Below are positions 35,073 to 45,123 of a stretch of DNA of 64,000 nucleotides, in pieces. The position numbers and the translations under genes were made by a program. The stretch comes from Fidelibacterota bacterium (GTDB lineage Bacteria > Fidelibacterota > UBA8477 > JABMPR01), in assembly GCA_021734255.1 (NCBI GenBank), contig JAIPJM010000005.1, forward strand, positions 1-64,000. The letters run 5' to 3'. The stretch's first letter is position 1, and each line of letters opens with the position of its first letter. Below the pieces are notes generated by a model, which was not told the DNA's origin, did not search any database, and saw nothing but the letters and a program-made list of their open reading frames with translations.

Positions 35073-36899
35073 ATGTCTCAACCGGAAGCGCCCTACAAAG
35101 CAAAGCTAAAAGATCTCCCAACCCAACCAGGTGTTTATTTCTATTTAGATAAAAATGGAACCATCATCTATATCGGGAAAGCCAAGGTGCTAAAAAACAG
35201 GGTCCGTTCCTATTTTACAGGGAAGCCTGACAGCACGAAAACCGCGCGTTTGGTGTCCCGCATTTGGGATCTGGAAACGCTGGTCACCCGCACCGAGGTT
35301 GAGGCACTACTCACTGAAGCCAACCTCATCAAGCAACATCGTCCCAAGTTCAATATCGATCTGAGGGATGACAGGAGCTTCCCATATATCCGGATCACGA
35401 ATGAGGATTATCCCCAGGTTCTGGTCACCCGGAATATTGTCAAGGATGGTTCGGTCTATTATGGCCCCTATACAAATGTGAAGGGTCTTCGATCTGCTCT
35501 GAGCGTGATTAAACGTATTTTTACGATTCGAAGTTGCAGCTATCAGATGAGCGATGCTACGGTGGAAGCCAGGAAGATCCAGCTGTGCCTGGATTACCAC
35601 ATAGGGAAATGTGATGGTCCCTGCCAGGGTTTGATCAGTAAAGCGGGATATGCGGAGATGATCCAGAGAGTGGAGGATTTTCTGAAGGGCCGCACAGATA
35701 ATGTGGAGAGCTACCTGGAGGGGAAGATGGATGACGCCGCATCCGCTCAGGAATATGAGCATGCCGCTCGCTTTCGGGATCAGCTTGAGGCTGTCCGATC
35801 CTACGTGAGCCGACAGCGTCTGAAAACCAGTGATTTTGAGGATCGAGACGTACTGGGTGTTGCTCGTCAGGAGAATTTGACCTGTGGAATTCTGATCCGA
35901 ATCCGGTCAGGCAAACTCATTGGGAAGGAACAATTCCGATTCAGGGGTGCTGAAGATGAAGAAATGTCCGGTATCCTCAGCCGCATGATCACTCGGGTGT
36001 ACGAGGACGCCTCATTTATCCCCAAAGAGATCCTGGTCCCGGATAACATTGCTGATGCTGAGGTAATTGGAAAATGGTTGCGATCAGTCTCAGGACATAA
36101 GATCAGCTTCATCGTTCCCCAGATCGGTGAAAAGAAGACCCTGCTGGATCTGGCTGATCGAAATGCAGAACTCGTGCTAAAAGATTGGGCACTGGAGCAA
36201 GCCCTGCGGGTTGAGATCGTTCCTAAAATGGTTCGCGCGCTGCAGGAAGACCTGATTCTGAAAGCACCACCCCGGCGAATAGAGGGATTTGATATTTCTC
36301 ATTTAGGCGGTAAACAGACAGTTGCGTCAATGGTTTGCTTCAAGGATGGCAGACCAGCAAAAAAGGAATACCGGAAGTATAAGATCAAGTCGGTTGAAGG
36401 GATCGATGATTTTGCCAGCATGAAGGAGGTTATCCATCGGCGCTATACACGGGTCAAGGCAGAGGCCCTGCCGGAACCGGACCTGATCCTCATCGATGGA
36501 GGAAAAGGTCAATTAAATGCTGCAGTGGCCATCTTGAATCAGCTGGGCATGGACCATATACCGATCCTGGGCCTGGCGAAACGACTCGAGGAGGTCTTCC
36601 TGCCGGGGAATTCTCAGGCACTGGGTATCCCCAAGACCAGCCCCTCCATAATGTTACTGCGGAGAGTTAGGGATGAGGCCCATCGATTTGCCATCACCTT
36701 CCAAAAGAAGAAGCGGGGGAAAGCGATGATCCATTCAGCCCTGGATGAAATTCCCGGAATCGGCCAGGCCCGGAAAGTCGCCTTGATCCAATATTTTGGT
36801 TCATTAAAAAAATTGAAAACAGCCAGTGTGAAAGAGATCGAACACGTCCCTGGCATATCAAAAACATTAGCAGCAAGCATCAAAACTGCGCTGCAGTGA
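35073..36899 (+). CDS. uvrC: Excinuclease ABC subunit C
   Basis: UvrC makes the dual incisions in nucleotide excision repair. The protein of 608 residues has an N-terminal GIY-YIG nuclease (PGVYFYLDKNGTIIYIGKAK), a cysteine group around CLDYHIGKCDGPC and a UVR motif near residues 200-235. An RNase H-like C-terminal nuclease (RIEGFDISHLGGKQTVASMV, LILIDGGKGQL) and paired helix-hairpin-helix motifs (IPGIGQARKVALIQYFGS) follow. The ATG at 35073 is preferred over the TTG at 35067. Confidence 0.96.
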   Translation: MSQPEAPYKAKLKDLPTQPGVYFYLDKNGTIIYIGKAKVLKNRVRSYFTGKPDSTKTARLVSRIWDLETLVTRTEVEALLTEANLIKQHRPKFNIDLRDDRSFPYIRITNEDYPQVLVTRNIVKDGSVYYGPYTNVKGLRSALSVIKRIFTIRSCSYQMSDATVEARKIQLCLDYHIGKCDGPCQGLISKAGYAEMIQRVEDFLKGRTDNVESYLEGKMDDAASAQEYEHAARFRDQLEAVRSYVSRQRLKTSDFEDRDVLGVARQENLTCGILIRIRSGKLIGKEQFRFRGAEDEEMSGILSRMITRVYEDASFIPKEILVPDNIADAEVIGKWLRSVSGHKISFIVPQIGEKKTLLDLADRNAELVLKDWALEQALRVEIVPKMVRALQEDLILKAPPRRIEGFDISHLGGKQTVASMVCFKDGRPAKKEYRKYKIKSVEGIDDFASMKEVIHRRYTRVKAEALPEPDLILIDGGKGQLNAAVAILNQLGMDHIPILGLAKRLEEVFLPGNSQALGIPKTSPSIMLLRRVRDEAHRFAITFQKKKRGKAMIHSALDEIPGIGQARKVALIQYFGSLKKLKTASVKEIEHVPGISKTLAASIKTALQ

Positions 36900-36931
36900 T
36901 GTGTGAGTAAAGACAGTGGGAGAAGCAGACA

Positions 36932-37564
36932 ATGGTATTTGATTTTAGTGAAAAAGAACAGGGTATACAACCAAGAGCCATTTGGTGCCTGGGCCGCAAC
37001 TATGCAAAGCATGCGGAAGAACTGGGGCATGAGGTAGAAGCGACACCGGTCGTTTTTCAAAAAGGATTGAATACTTTGGTCCCGCTGGGTGGGACCTATC
37101 CACTCTTTCGTGAGCATGGTGAGGTCCACTACGAGACCGAGTTGGTCATGATCATGGATAGGAATGATCAAGGTCCAATAATTTCCGGTCTGGGCTTAGG
37201 CCTGGACCTGACGCTAAGAGATCTTCAATCGGCATTGAGATCTCAGGGGAAACCCTGGACGCTTTCCAAATCTTTTGATGGCTCCGCCGTGATCAGCAGG
37301 TTCATCCCCATTAAGGAGTTTCCAGTCCTTGAGCAGGTGAGATTCAGCATGGTTCTCAATGGAGAGGTACGTCAGCGGGGCGATAGTGCTCAGATGATCC
37401 TGCCGCTGAAACAGATCCCGGCCTATCTGGAAGAATATACTGACTTGCAGCCCGGAGATATTATTTTCACTGGAACGCCTGAAGGAGTTGGAGCTCTGAA
37501 TCCAGGCGATGAATTAAGTCTTGAACTGGCTGGACATCAAATGGGTACGGTCAGGTTTAGCTAA
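36932..37564 (+). CDS. Fumarylacetoacetate hydrolase (FAH) family protein
   Basis: This 210-residue protein has the FAH catalytic core: IWCLGRNYAKHAEE, the metal-binding VHYETELVMIM, DLTLRDLQ and LQPGDIIFTGTPEGVGALNPGD. Family members include acylpyruvate hydrolases, oxaloacetate decarboxylases and tautomerases. The sequence resembles the short acylpyruvase (FAHD1/YcgM) group, but the substrate is not determined. It lies between uvrC and gltX with short gaps. Confidence 0.88.
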   Translation: MVFDFSEKEQGIQPRAIWCLGRNYAKHAEELGHEVEATPVVFQKGLNTLVPLGGTYPLFREHGEVHYETELVMIMDRNDQGPIISGLGLGLDLTLRDLQSALRSQGKPWTLSKSFDGSAVISRFIPIKEFPVLEQVRFSMVLNGEVRQRGDSAQMILPLKQIPAYLEEYTDLQPGDIIFTGTPEGVGALNPGDELSLELAGHQMGTVRFS

Positions 37565-37581
37565 CATAGGTGATAATAGAA

Positions 37582-39174
37582 ATGACCCCTGACCTTTCCC
37601 GAGTACGCGTTCGATTTGCACCAAGTCCCACCGGTTTTTTGCATATAGGTGGTGTCCGCACCGCACTCTTTAATTGGCTTTTTGCCAGGCACCATGGCGG
37701 ACAATTCATTCTGCGTGTGGATGATACGGACCAGGCTCGAAATGTTGTATCAGCTTTGCAACCCATCTTGGATGGATTCAAATGGCTGGGGATCGACTGG
37801 GATGAAGGACCGGAGTGTGATGGTCCCCATGCACCCTATTTTCAATCCAAACGGTCTGACCTATACCAGAAAGCTGTCGATACTCTCCTCGCCAATGGCT
37901 CAGCTTATAAGGATTATTCCCGACCTGAGGAGTTTGCAGCTGAAAGGCAGGCAGCAGAAAAAGAGAAGCGTCAATTTATTTACAGCCGTACCTGGATGGC
38001 GGAGACTCCAGAAGCTGAAGCAAAATTCGAAGCTGAGGGTCGCGATCATGTTATTCGCTTGAAGATGCCCCGGGAGGGTAGCTGTAATTTCCATGATCTG
38101 ATCCGCGGTGATATGTCATTTAATTGGGCTGAGGAACAGGATCATGTCGTCCAACGCAAGGATGGCAGTTCACTCTATCATCTCACATCTGTTGTGGATG
38201 ATGGCGAAATGGAGATCAGTCATGTCATTCGGGCCATCGAGCATCTTGCCAATACGCCCAGACAGATCTTCATTGCCCAGAGTCTCGGTCTTGAGCTGCC
38301 CCAATATGCCCACCTCCCCTTTGTTGCGGAACCTGGCAGCTCCAATAAACTGAGCAAGAGAAAGCTGGATAAATATCTTAAAAACCATGACTTCAAGCGA
38401 CTGTACGACCATGGTGCTCGCATTGCAGAAAAGATCGGGCTTGATGCAGCCCCAGAGACCTTTAATCCGGTCATTGTCGATTTTTTTCGGGAGATAGGCT
38501 TTTTACCGGAGTCGATCGTCAATTATTTGCTCTTACTTGGATGGTCACTGGATGACAAAACAGAAGAGTTCAATCGAGCAGAAATGATCCAGTCCTTCAG
38601 TCTGAATCGAGTGAACAAAGCCCCAGCCAGCTTTGACCCACAGAAATTAACTGCCTTTCAGGAACGGTATATGTGGCGTCTGGAGCTGGAAGACCGCGTA
38701 GCGTTGGTTCTTCCCTTCCTGCTGAAAGCGGGACTAATTGCCCCGGAACCGGATAGTAATGTATTGTCGTTTGTAAAGGCACTTGTAGATGCAGCCGGGG
38801 AGAGACTCTCATTCGCCGGAGACATACTGGACTACGAAGAATTCTTTCGAGCTGATGATGCCATTGAATTTGAGGAGAAAGCACTTCGCAAGCGATTGGT
38901 AAAAGCAGATGCACAGCGCGAGTTGCTGAAGAAATTGGCCCAATCCTTACCCGAGCTTGAGGATTTCAGTGCAGCTAGCGTTGAGTCTTACATCCGAACC
39001 TTCGTGGAAGCGGAGGGAGTAGGCATGGGAATGATCGTTCATGCCCTCCGGGTAGCCCTGACAGGGAAAGCCGTTGGATTTGGGCTTTTTGAAATTCTTA
39101 GTCTCCTGGGGAAAGAGAGCTGCTTAGTACGAATTTCTCGAGCCATCGAGATTGCTGAGGCCAGCAAGGAATAG
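37582..39174 (+). CDS. gltX: Glutamate--tRNA ligase
   Basis: A class I aminoacyl-tRNA synthetase charging tRNA-Glu. The HIGH region PSPTGFLHIGGVRTALFNW is at the N-terminus, and the KMSKS equivalent is KLSKRK near residue 255. Length is about 530 residues. The start is ATG 37582, or GTG 37570 four codons upstream; neither has a strong ribosome-binding site. The related glnS lies 191 bp downstream on the same strand. With a dedicated GlnRS nearby, this GluRS is probably discriminating. Confidence 0.95.
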   Translation: MTPDLSRVRVRFAPSPTGFLHIGGVRTALFNWLFARHHGGQFILRVDDTDQARNVVSALQPILDGFKWLGIDWDEGPECDGPHAPYFQSKRSDLYQKAVDTLLANGSAYKDYSRPEEFAAERQAAEKEKRQFIYSRTWMAETPEAEAKFEAEGRDHVIRLKMPREGSCNFHDLIRGDMSFNWAEEQDHVVQRKDGSSLYHLTSVVDDGEMEISHVIRAIEHLANTPRQIFIAQSLGLELPQYAHLPFVAEPGSSNKLSKRKLDKYLKNHDFKRLYDHGARIAEKIGLDAAPETFNPVIVDFFREIGFLPESIVNYLLLLGWSLDDKTEEFNRAEMIQSFSLNRVNKAPASFDPQKLTAFQERYMWRLELEDRVALVLPFLLKAGLIAPEPDSNVLSFVKALVDAAGERLSFAGDILDYEEFFRADDAIEFEEKALRKRLVKADAQRELLKKLAQSLPELEDFSAASVESYIRTFVEAEGVGMGMIVHALRVALTGKAVGFGLFEILSLLGKESCLVRISRAIEIAEASKE

Positions 39175-39365
39175 CACCTTCAACAATATTCACTCCGCTT
39201 TAAATCTTAGGAAAAGATACAGGCTGGTGGCACTCATCAAGGATTATGAGAAAACACCGGTTCACTCAACTTCTGCATAGACTATATGTGAAAAACAAAG
39301 TATTTTATATGCTAGGTTTGTTTGGCTTAGATAGTCCAGTAATGTTCGTATAAACAGAGGAAAAC

Positions 39366-41045
39366 ATGGTAGAGAACACAGAAAAACCACTGAATTTTAT
39401 TGAGGAGATCATTAACGACCATTTGAAAAGCGGTCGCTTTGGTCAACGTGTTCACACCCGCTTTCCTCCCGAACCGAATGGCTATTTACATATCGGACAT
39501 GCCAAGTCCATCGTGCTGAATTTTAATCTGGCAAAAAAATATGGCGGTCTCTGTAATCTTCGCTTTGATGATACCAATCCATCCAAGGAAGAGGAAGAGT
39601 ATGTCCATTCTATCAGGGATGACATTCATTGGCTAGGGTTTGATTGGGAAGACCGTGAATATTATGCCTCCGACTACTTTGAGCAGCTCTATGAATGGGC
39701 TGTGAAGCTGATCAAAGATGGTCATGCCTATGTCTGTGATCTCTCACCCGAGGAAACCCGAGCATATCGTGGAACCTTGTCTGAGCCTGGGAAGAACAGT
39801 CCATTCAGAGATCGGAGCGTGGAGGAGAACCTGAATCTCTTTGAACGGATGAAACAGGGTGAATTTCCTGATGGCTCCAGGGTCTTAAAAGCAAAAATTG
39901 ATATGAGCCATCCCAATTTTAATATGCGGGATCCAGTCATGTATAGGATCTTGCATGCGCATCACCATCGAACAGGAACTGACTGGTGTATCTATCCCAT
40001 GTATGATTTTACCCATGGGCAGTCGGACTCCATCGAAAAGATCACCCAGTCCATCTGTACCCTGGAATTCGAAAACCACAGGCCGCTATACGACTGGTTC
40101 TGTGAGAAGTTGGATATCCACCACCCCCAGCAAATTGAGTTCGCCAGACTGAATCTGACCTATATGGTTATGAGCAAACGGAAATTCCTGGTCCTGGTGA
40201 ATGAAGGTCATGTATCTGGCTGGGATGATCCACGTATGCCCACGATCTCCGGCTTAAGAAGAAGAGGGTACACGCCGGAATCGATCCGAAATTTTTGTGA
40301 ATACATTGGTGTGGCTAAGAATAATAGCGTTGTTGATGTCACCATTTTAGAAAACCATGTCCGTGAGCACCTGAATGCCACAGCCGATCGCGTCATGGCT
40401 GTATTGAATCCTATCAAGGTGGTCATTGAGAATTTTCCTGAAGGAAAAGTTGAAGACCTGACAGCGATCAATAATCCTGAGGATGAATCTGCTGGAACTC
40501 GGATCCTCCCTTTTACCCGGGAGATCTACATTGATTCAAATGATTTCATGGAAGAACCGGTAAAAAAGTACTTCAGACTGGCACCTGGTAGAGAAGTCCG
40601 GTTACGGTATGGATATATCATCAAATGTGAGGATGTTATTAAAGATGCGCAGGGTGAGGTCGTTGAGCTGCGCTGTTCCTACGATCCTGATACACTGGGC
40701 AAACAACCCACGGACCGCAAGGTAAAAGGTGTTATTCATTGGGTCTCTGCACAGCATGCGCTGGGTGGGGAAGTCAGGCTCTATGACCGTCTTTTCTCTG
40801 TTGAGCATCCTGACAAAGTTGAGGATGGACAGGACTTTCGCGCCAATTTGAATCCAGATTCACTTGAAGTGATCGAGCATGCTAAATTAGAACCCAGTTT
40901 GGAGAAGGTCAGTACAGGTGACCGTTTCCAGTTCGAGCGTGTCGGCTATTTTAGCGTCGATCCAGATTCGACCGAAAATAAGCCGGTCTTCAATAGAATT
41001 GCTTCCTTAAGGGATACCTGGGCCAGGATTACCAGGAATTCTTAA
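39366..41045 (+). CDS. glnS: Glutamine--tRNA ligase
   Basis: Charges tRNA-Gln directly, so this organism need not rely on the transamidation route. The 559-residue protein has [21 protein letters not shown] as its HIGH region, VMSKRK as its KMSKS motif, and the two-barrel anticodon-binding C-terminus typical of GlnRS ([20 protein letters not shown]). A good AGAGGA ribosome-binding site precedes the ATG. It has its own 191-bp upstream region, probably with a promoter. Confidence 0.96.
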   Translation: MVENTEKPLNFIEEIINDHLKSGRFGQRVHTRFPPEPNGYLHIGHAKSIVLNFNLAKKYGGLCNLRFDDTNPSKEEEEYVHSIRDDIHWLGFDWEDREYYASDYFEQLYEWAVKLIKDGHAYVCDLSPEETRAYRGTLSEPGKNSPFRDRSVEENLNLFERMKQGEFPDGSRVLKAKIDMSHPNFNMRDPVMYRILHAHHHRTGTDWCIYPMYDFTHGQSDSIEKITQSICTLEFENHRPLYDWFCEKLDIHHPQQIEFARLNLTYMVMSKRKFLVLVNEGHVSGWDDPRMPTISGLRRRGYTPESIRNFCEYIGVAKNNSVVDVTILENHVREHLNATADRVMAVLNPIKVVIENFPEGKVEDLTAINNPEDESAGTRILPFTREIYIDSNDFMEEPVKKYFRLAPGREVRLRYGYIIKCEDVIKDAQGEVVELRCSYDPDTLGKQPTDRKVKGVIHWVSAQHALGGEVRLYDRLFSVEHPDKVEDGQDFRANLNPDSLEVIEHAKLEPSLEKVSTGDRFQFERVGYFSVDPDSTENKPVFNRIASLRDTWARITRNS

Positions 41046-41116
41046 GGTTTTCATTCTATGTGCAGGTGCATGGAATTAATTTTACGGCATTAAGAACGGA
41101 AAAGCCAGGGGTAGCC

Positions 41117-42349
41117 ATGAATAAAATACTGATGTTCGCACTTATTCTTGTCCTGACAGTGGCAAGCAGCCCTGCTCAGGAAGCCTTACCTTTTTCCAAA
41201 GATGCTATCCTGGTATTCATTGAACCATTTCAGGATGGTGGTCCCGATGATAGTCAGGCCTGGCTTGAAAAAGGATTACCTGGTTTCATCACCTCTGCCC
41301 TTGGTGAGGAGGAAGACCTATATCCCTACCTGATCCATGATTTTCATGAGGGTTTACTGGATAGACCCCATCGTCTACAGGATCTGATATGGAAATCAGT
41401 ATTCAAGAAGCAGGTCGACCCAGACTATGAAACTTATATGCTACTGGGAGATTTTTCTTACCTGGATGGTCAGGTCACGATTTACATGCAGCTACTCACG
41501 CTGAAGAACACACAGGTGATCGCCAGATTTCAAAAAACAATGCCCTACACGGATCTATTAGGCTGGAAATCTGAATTAGGTGCCTGGGTACTTTCCCAGA
41601 TGCGCCTGGGACCAAACACATCTAGTAGCTCTGATAGGAAGCAAGTGGTTTCAGACGGTGTAACGCCCATGCCCGGTGTTCCATTCAAAGAACAGCTTAC
41701 TGATATTTTTAATCTGAAGCAGAAAAAAGAGACTGAAGATCTGCAGCGCAAGTATGAGAAGCAGTCAATGATGAAGCTGGGCACCCAGCTGGAACAACTA
41801 TGGTATGATATTGCCTATGACCCATACCTGGCCAGGATCCAGGATGTGCATACACTGAGACTCCAGCATGAACCAGATAGTGTGCTGGTGAATTTTAAAG
41901 TGAGTTACAGGATCAACCCGCGGATCTTGGACGAGATAGAACATTTTAGTAAAACCCGGGCTGGTCTGGTGGAGAAGACGGAGACGTTTGAACAACATGC
42001 CTTCATGGACCTAGGGTATATTGATGCCGCCTTCACAGAGCAGATCGCAGGTGGCGATTGGCGGATTGTCCCCATTATCACTATGGGTCCAGAATCACTT
42101 CCCGAACGCCGCACTTTTTATCACTCATTCCCCAGACCGATCGAACCCCCAGGCGAAAACTATATTAATAAGGGCGAATTCAAGCAGCTGCTGGTGGCGA
42201 TCCCAGGTGTGAACTCTATGCGAATCTTTGCCCAGGAAAGACAACAGGTGTATGAATATGAGATCGTCGTCGGAGTTGATGAGATCAAGAGACTGGGGAA
42301 AATTCAGGTGAAATTCGTGGCAGAAGAGGAACTGACGAAGAAACTGTAG
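41117..42349 (+). CDS. Secreted protein of unknown function, weakly TolB-N/FlgO-like
   Basis: The ATG at 41117 starts a signal peptide (KILMFALILVLTVASSPAQ) and gives about 410 residues. The N-terminal third (AILVFIEPFQDGGPDDSQAWLEKGL, then YMLLGDFSYLDGQVTIYMQLL) recalls the nucleotide-free TolB-N/FlgO fold, which builds small periplasmic sensors or lipoproteins. That likeness is weak. A charged helical middle (KQKKETEDLQRKYEKQS) and a C-terminal beta-rich region follow. Its neighbours glnS and rmuC give no functional clue. The upstream in-frame ATG at 41060 would hide the signal peptide. Confidence 0.6.
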   Translation: MNKILMFALILVLTVASSPAQEALPFSKDAILVFIEPFQDGGPDDSQAWLEKGLPGFITSALGEEEDLYPYLIHDFHEGLLDRPHRLQDLIWKSVFKKQVDPDYETYMLLGDFSYLDGQVTIYMQLLTLKNTQVIARFQKTMPYTDLLGWKSELGAWVLSQMRLGPNTSSSSDRKQVVSDGVTPMPGVPFKEQLTDIFNLKQKKETEDLQRKYEKQSMMKLGTQLEQLWYDIAYDPYLARIQDVHTLRLQHEPDSVLVNFKVSYRINPRILDEIEHFSKTRAGLVEKTETFEQHAFMDLGYIDAAFTEQIAGGDWRIVPIITMGPESLPERRTFYHSFPRPIEPPGENYINKGEFKQLLVAIPGVNSMRIFAQERQQVYEYEIVVGVDEIKRLGKIQVKFVAEEELTKKL

Positions 42350-42375
42350 TCGTTTCTACCCAGAATAATCATATA

Positions 42376-43683
42376 ATGGAACTCATCTATTACATCATCA
42401 TCGCAACAGTGGCTGGCGCCCTCGGATTTGTTGTCGCCAGGTTCCTGATACCTGGGAATGGCTCAGATGATCGCAAGGTGACGCGACTTGAAGTTGAAAA
42501 GGATAATCTCGCCACCCAACTTGACAAAGCTGAGTCTGAGCTGAAGCAGAACCGCCATGAGGTCCAGGAGCTACGAGAGAGCAATGCAACTATCAACACG
42601 CGTTTAGAAGAATCCAAATCCAGACTGGAAGAAGAAAAGAAGCGCCTTCAGGAAATGAAGGAACAACTCCAGGAAAGTTTCAAGAGTCTATCCCAGGATG
42701 TGCTTAGGGAGAGTCAAAAGGAATTTCTTCAGCTTGCTGATGAAAAATTCAAGGATCAGAGTAAGCAAAATAAGGATCAACTCGGAGAAAAGGAGCAACT
42801 CATTCAGAAGTCGCTTGAGAACATGGATGGGCGACTAAAGGACATTGTGCAGCGTTCTACAGAATTGAAAACAGAGCTCGAGACGTCCAAGGATGAGACC
42901 CAACGGTTGCGTTCTACCACAGAAACGCTTCAGAGTTTATTGGCTAGTTCTCAAAAGCGGGGGCAATGGGGTGAACGTCTTGTGGAGGACATTCTGCAGT
43001 ATGTCGGCCTTCAGGAAAACATTAATTATACGAAACAGACCACCATGGACGATGGCCAGCGACCGGACTACACCTTCAAGTTACCAAAGAGTCGTGAGAT
43101 CAACATGGATGTGAAATTTCCTCTGGACCACTATGAGAACTACCTCCAGGCCAGTGACGAGAAGGTCCAGGATATGGAAAAGAAAGCCTTCCTCCAGGAT
43201 GTGCGCAAGCATCTCAACGCTATCAGTAAGCGAGCATATATTGATACATCCAAGGGCACAGTGGACTATGCCATGATGTTCATTCCTAATGAGAGTATCT
43301 ATGGTTTTATCAATCAGGAAGATCCTGATATGATCGGATTAGCGCTCAGCAAGAAGATCATGCTCTGCTCTCCCATCACCCTTTATGCTGTGCTGTCACT
43401 CCTGAATCAAGCGACAGCCAACTTCATGATGGAACAGCAGGCGTCGGAGATCATGAATGAAGTCGCAAAATTCCAGCAGCAGTGGGAAAAATTTACTGAC
43501 GTGATGCTCAAGACCGAGAAGAATCTGGATCTCGCCATTCGTCAGTTCCAGAGTCTCATGACCACCCGGAGTAGGGGATTAGAGCGCCCGGTGAATCGCA
43601 TACTTGAATTGCAGAAAAAAACCATTCCTGCTGGCGTGGATGAGCAACTCAGCCTGGATGCAGGCGACCCCTCAGAAGACTAA
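42376..43683 (+). CDS. rmuC: DNA recombination protein RmuC
   Basis: RmuC limits DNA inversions and recombination at short repeats. The 435-residue protein has an N-terminal membrane helix (about 2-25), then a long coiled coil to about residue 190. The nuclease-like core follows (KRGQWGERLVEDILQYVGL, DGQRPDYTFKLP, INMDVKFPLDHYENYL, MFIPNESIYGFI). Length is normal. No clear ribosome-binding site precedes the ATG. It converges on the MATE gene. Confidence 0.94.
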   Translation: MELIYYIIIATVAGALGFVVARFLIPGNGSDDRKVTRLEVEKDNLATQLDKAESELKQNRHEVQELRESNATINTRLEESKSRLEEEKKRLQEMKEQLQESFKSLSQDVLRESQKEFLQLADEKFKDQSKQNKDQLGEKEQLIQKSLENMDGRLKDIVQRSTELKTELETSKDETQRLRSTTETLQSLLASSQKRGQWGERLVEDILQYVGLQENINYTKQTTMDDGQRPDYTFKLPKSREINMDVKFPLDHYENYLQASDEKVQDMEKKAFLQDVRKHLNAISKRAYIDTSKGTVDYAMMFIPNESIYGFINQEDPDMIGLALSKKIMLCSPITLYAVLSLLNQATANFMMEQQASEIMNEVAKFQQQWEKFTDVMLKTEKNLDLAIRQFQSLMTTRSRGLERPVNRILELQKKTIPAGVDEQLSLDAGDPSED

Positions 43684-43722
43684 GTAATCTCCCGGGATTT
43701 TATCCCAATTAACATTTAAAGA

Positions 43723-45105
43723 TTAAACAGCCAGGGTCTCTACTTCAGCTCTGACCTTGCGGATGCGATGGGTGAGCCAGAGGATAGATGTGAACGCTGT
43801 TACGAAGATGGCAACCACAGAAGCGTACCAGACCCACTGGTAAGGTTTGTCCAGAACCACAGCAAAATAATAGGCCAAGGGACCACTTACCAGGGCGACG
43901 CGGATGGCTGTGAGGATCATGGAAGGCACACCGGTACCCAATCCCTGTAATGCCCTACCTGAGGTCATCCCAATAGCAATTAACCAGTAAACCGGTGCGA
44001 ATGTCCGAATGATGCTGACTGCAACCTCGTTGACGACCACATCATCAGTGAATATTCTAAAGGCGTACGGGGCGATAATATAGAATAAGATACCGGTACC
44101 CACCCCGATAGTGATACCATATCGCAATCCGTCTTTGATCACCTGAACAATCAGGTCCAATCGTTTTGCGCCGTAGAACATGCCCACGAGCGTGACCAAT
44201 GAGCTTGCGATCGCCATGATGGGCAGGAAAAAGATCTGATCCAAGCGTGTTGCCACCTGAAAGCCGGCAACTACTGCAGCAGAGTAGTGTACAAGTATCC
44301 AGTTAAATAACGCTGTACCCAGGGACATGATGATCATCGAAATTGAAGATGGAATGCCAATTCTAAAGATATCCTTTACAAAGGATGGGTTAAACTGAAA
44401 CTTCGCCAGATTGAGTTGGAGAAGATTGGACTTTTTGATGAAGATGACCCGACTATACAGGATCACGCCTGCGAGCATACTGATGATAGTCGCCCAGGCA
44501 GCCCCTTTAATACCCATGTCAAACCCGAAGATCAGGATTGGATCCAGGATAATGTTAAGTACGGTGGATGTGATCTGGATCTTAACAGGTGTTCTTGTAT
44601 CACCCTCACCGCTGAAGATAGACCTGAGGAATATGCCTGTGATCATGAAGAGAAAACCACTCGCGATGACCTGAAAATATGCCAGCGAATCCGGGAGCAC
44701 ATGGGCTGGCGTCCCCAGGATGCGTAGGATATCTTCCCCAAAGATCAATCCTATCGCACTAAACAGAACCCCGATCAGGAGTCCAAGCAGAATCCCATGC
44801 TCGGCTACGTTGGTAGCAGAATCATGATCTTTGGCACCCATGAAACGAGCAATCACGGCCGTCACACCAGTTCCAAGGCCGAAGCTGATGCCCATGGCCA
44901 GCCAGAACAGAGGAAGGTTAAAGCCCAGTGCGGCAATAGCGTTTACCGAGATTCTGGCGACGAAAAACATGTCTACAATGCTGTATAGGGTCTGCACTGC
45001 CATACCCATCATGACAGGGAGCCCCAGTGTCCAGATCGCCTTACGGGGATTCTCTATAAAGGAATCAAGTCTGGAATATTTGCTATCTGTGCCAGCATTC
45101 TTCAT
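43723..45105 (-). CDS. MATE-family efflux transporter
   Basis: The 460-residue protein has about 12 transmembrane helices and the two MatE repeats, with NPRKAIWTLGLPVMMGMAVQ, GLGTGVTAVIARFMGA and SIFSGEGDTRTPVKIQ. MATE pumps expel cationic drugs or metabolites using Na+ or H+ gradients; the substrate here is unknown. It is the last gene of the minus-strand men operon, 18 bp after menE. A role connected to quinone metabolism is possible but unsupported. Confidence 0.9.
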   Translation of the reverse strand: MKNAGTDSKYSRLDSFIENPRKAIWTLGLPVMMGMAVQTLYSIVDMFFVARISVNAIAALGFNLPLFWLAMGISFGLGTGVTAVIARFMGAKDHDSATNVAEHGILLGLLIGVLFSAIGLIFGEDILRILGTPAHVLPDSLAYFQVIASGFLFMITGIFLRSIFSGEGDTRTPVKIQITSTVLNIILDPILIFGFDMGIKGAAWATIISMLAGVILYSRVIFIKKSNLLQLNLAKFQFNPSFVKDIFRIGIPSSISMIIMSLGTALFNWILVHYSAAVVAGFQVATRLDQIFFLPIMAIASSLVTLVGMFYGAKRLDLIVQVIKDGLRYGITIGVGTGILFYIIAPYAFRIFTDDVVVNEVAVSIIRTFAPVYWLIAIGMTSGRALQGLGTGVPSMILTAIRVALVSGPLAYYFAVVLDKPYQWVWYASVVAIFVTAFTSILWLTHRIRKVRAEVETLAV

Positions 45106-45123
45106 TCTGAACTAAATAAGATG

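Noticed and set aside
43694-43706. GGGAT-TTT-ATCCC hairpin between convergent rmuC and the MATE gene as a terminator
   Set aside because: The stem is only 5 bp and no T-run follows in either direction.
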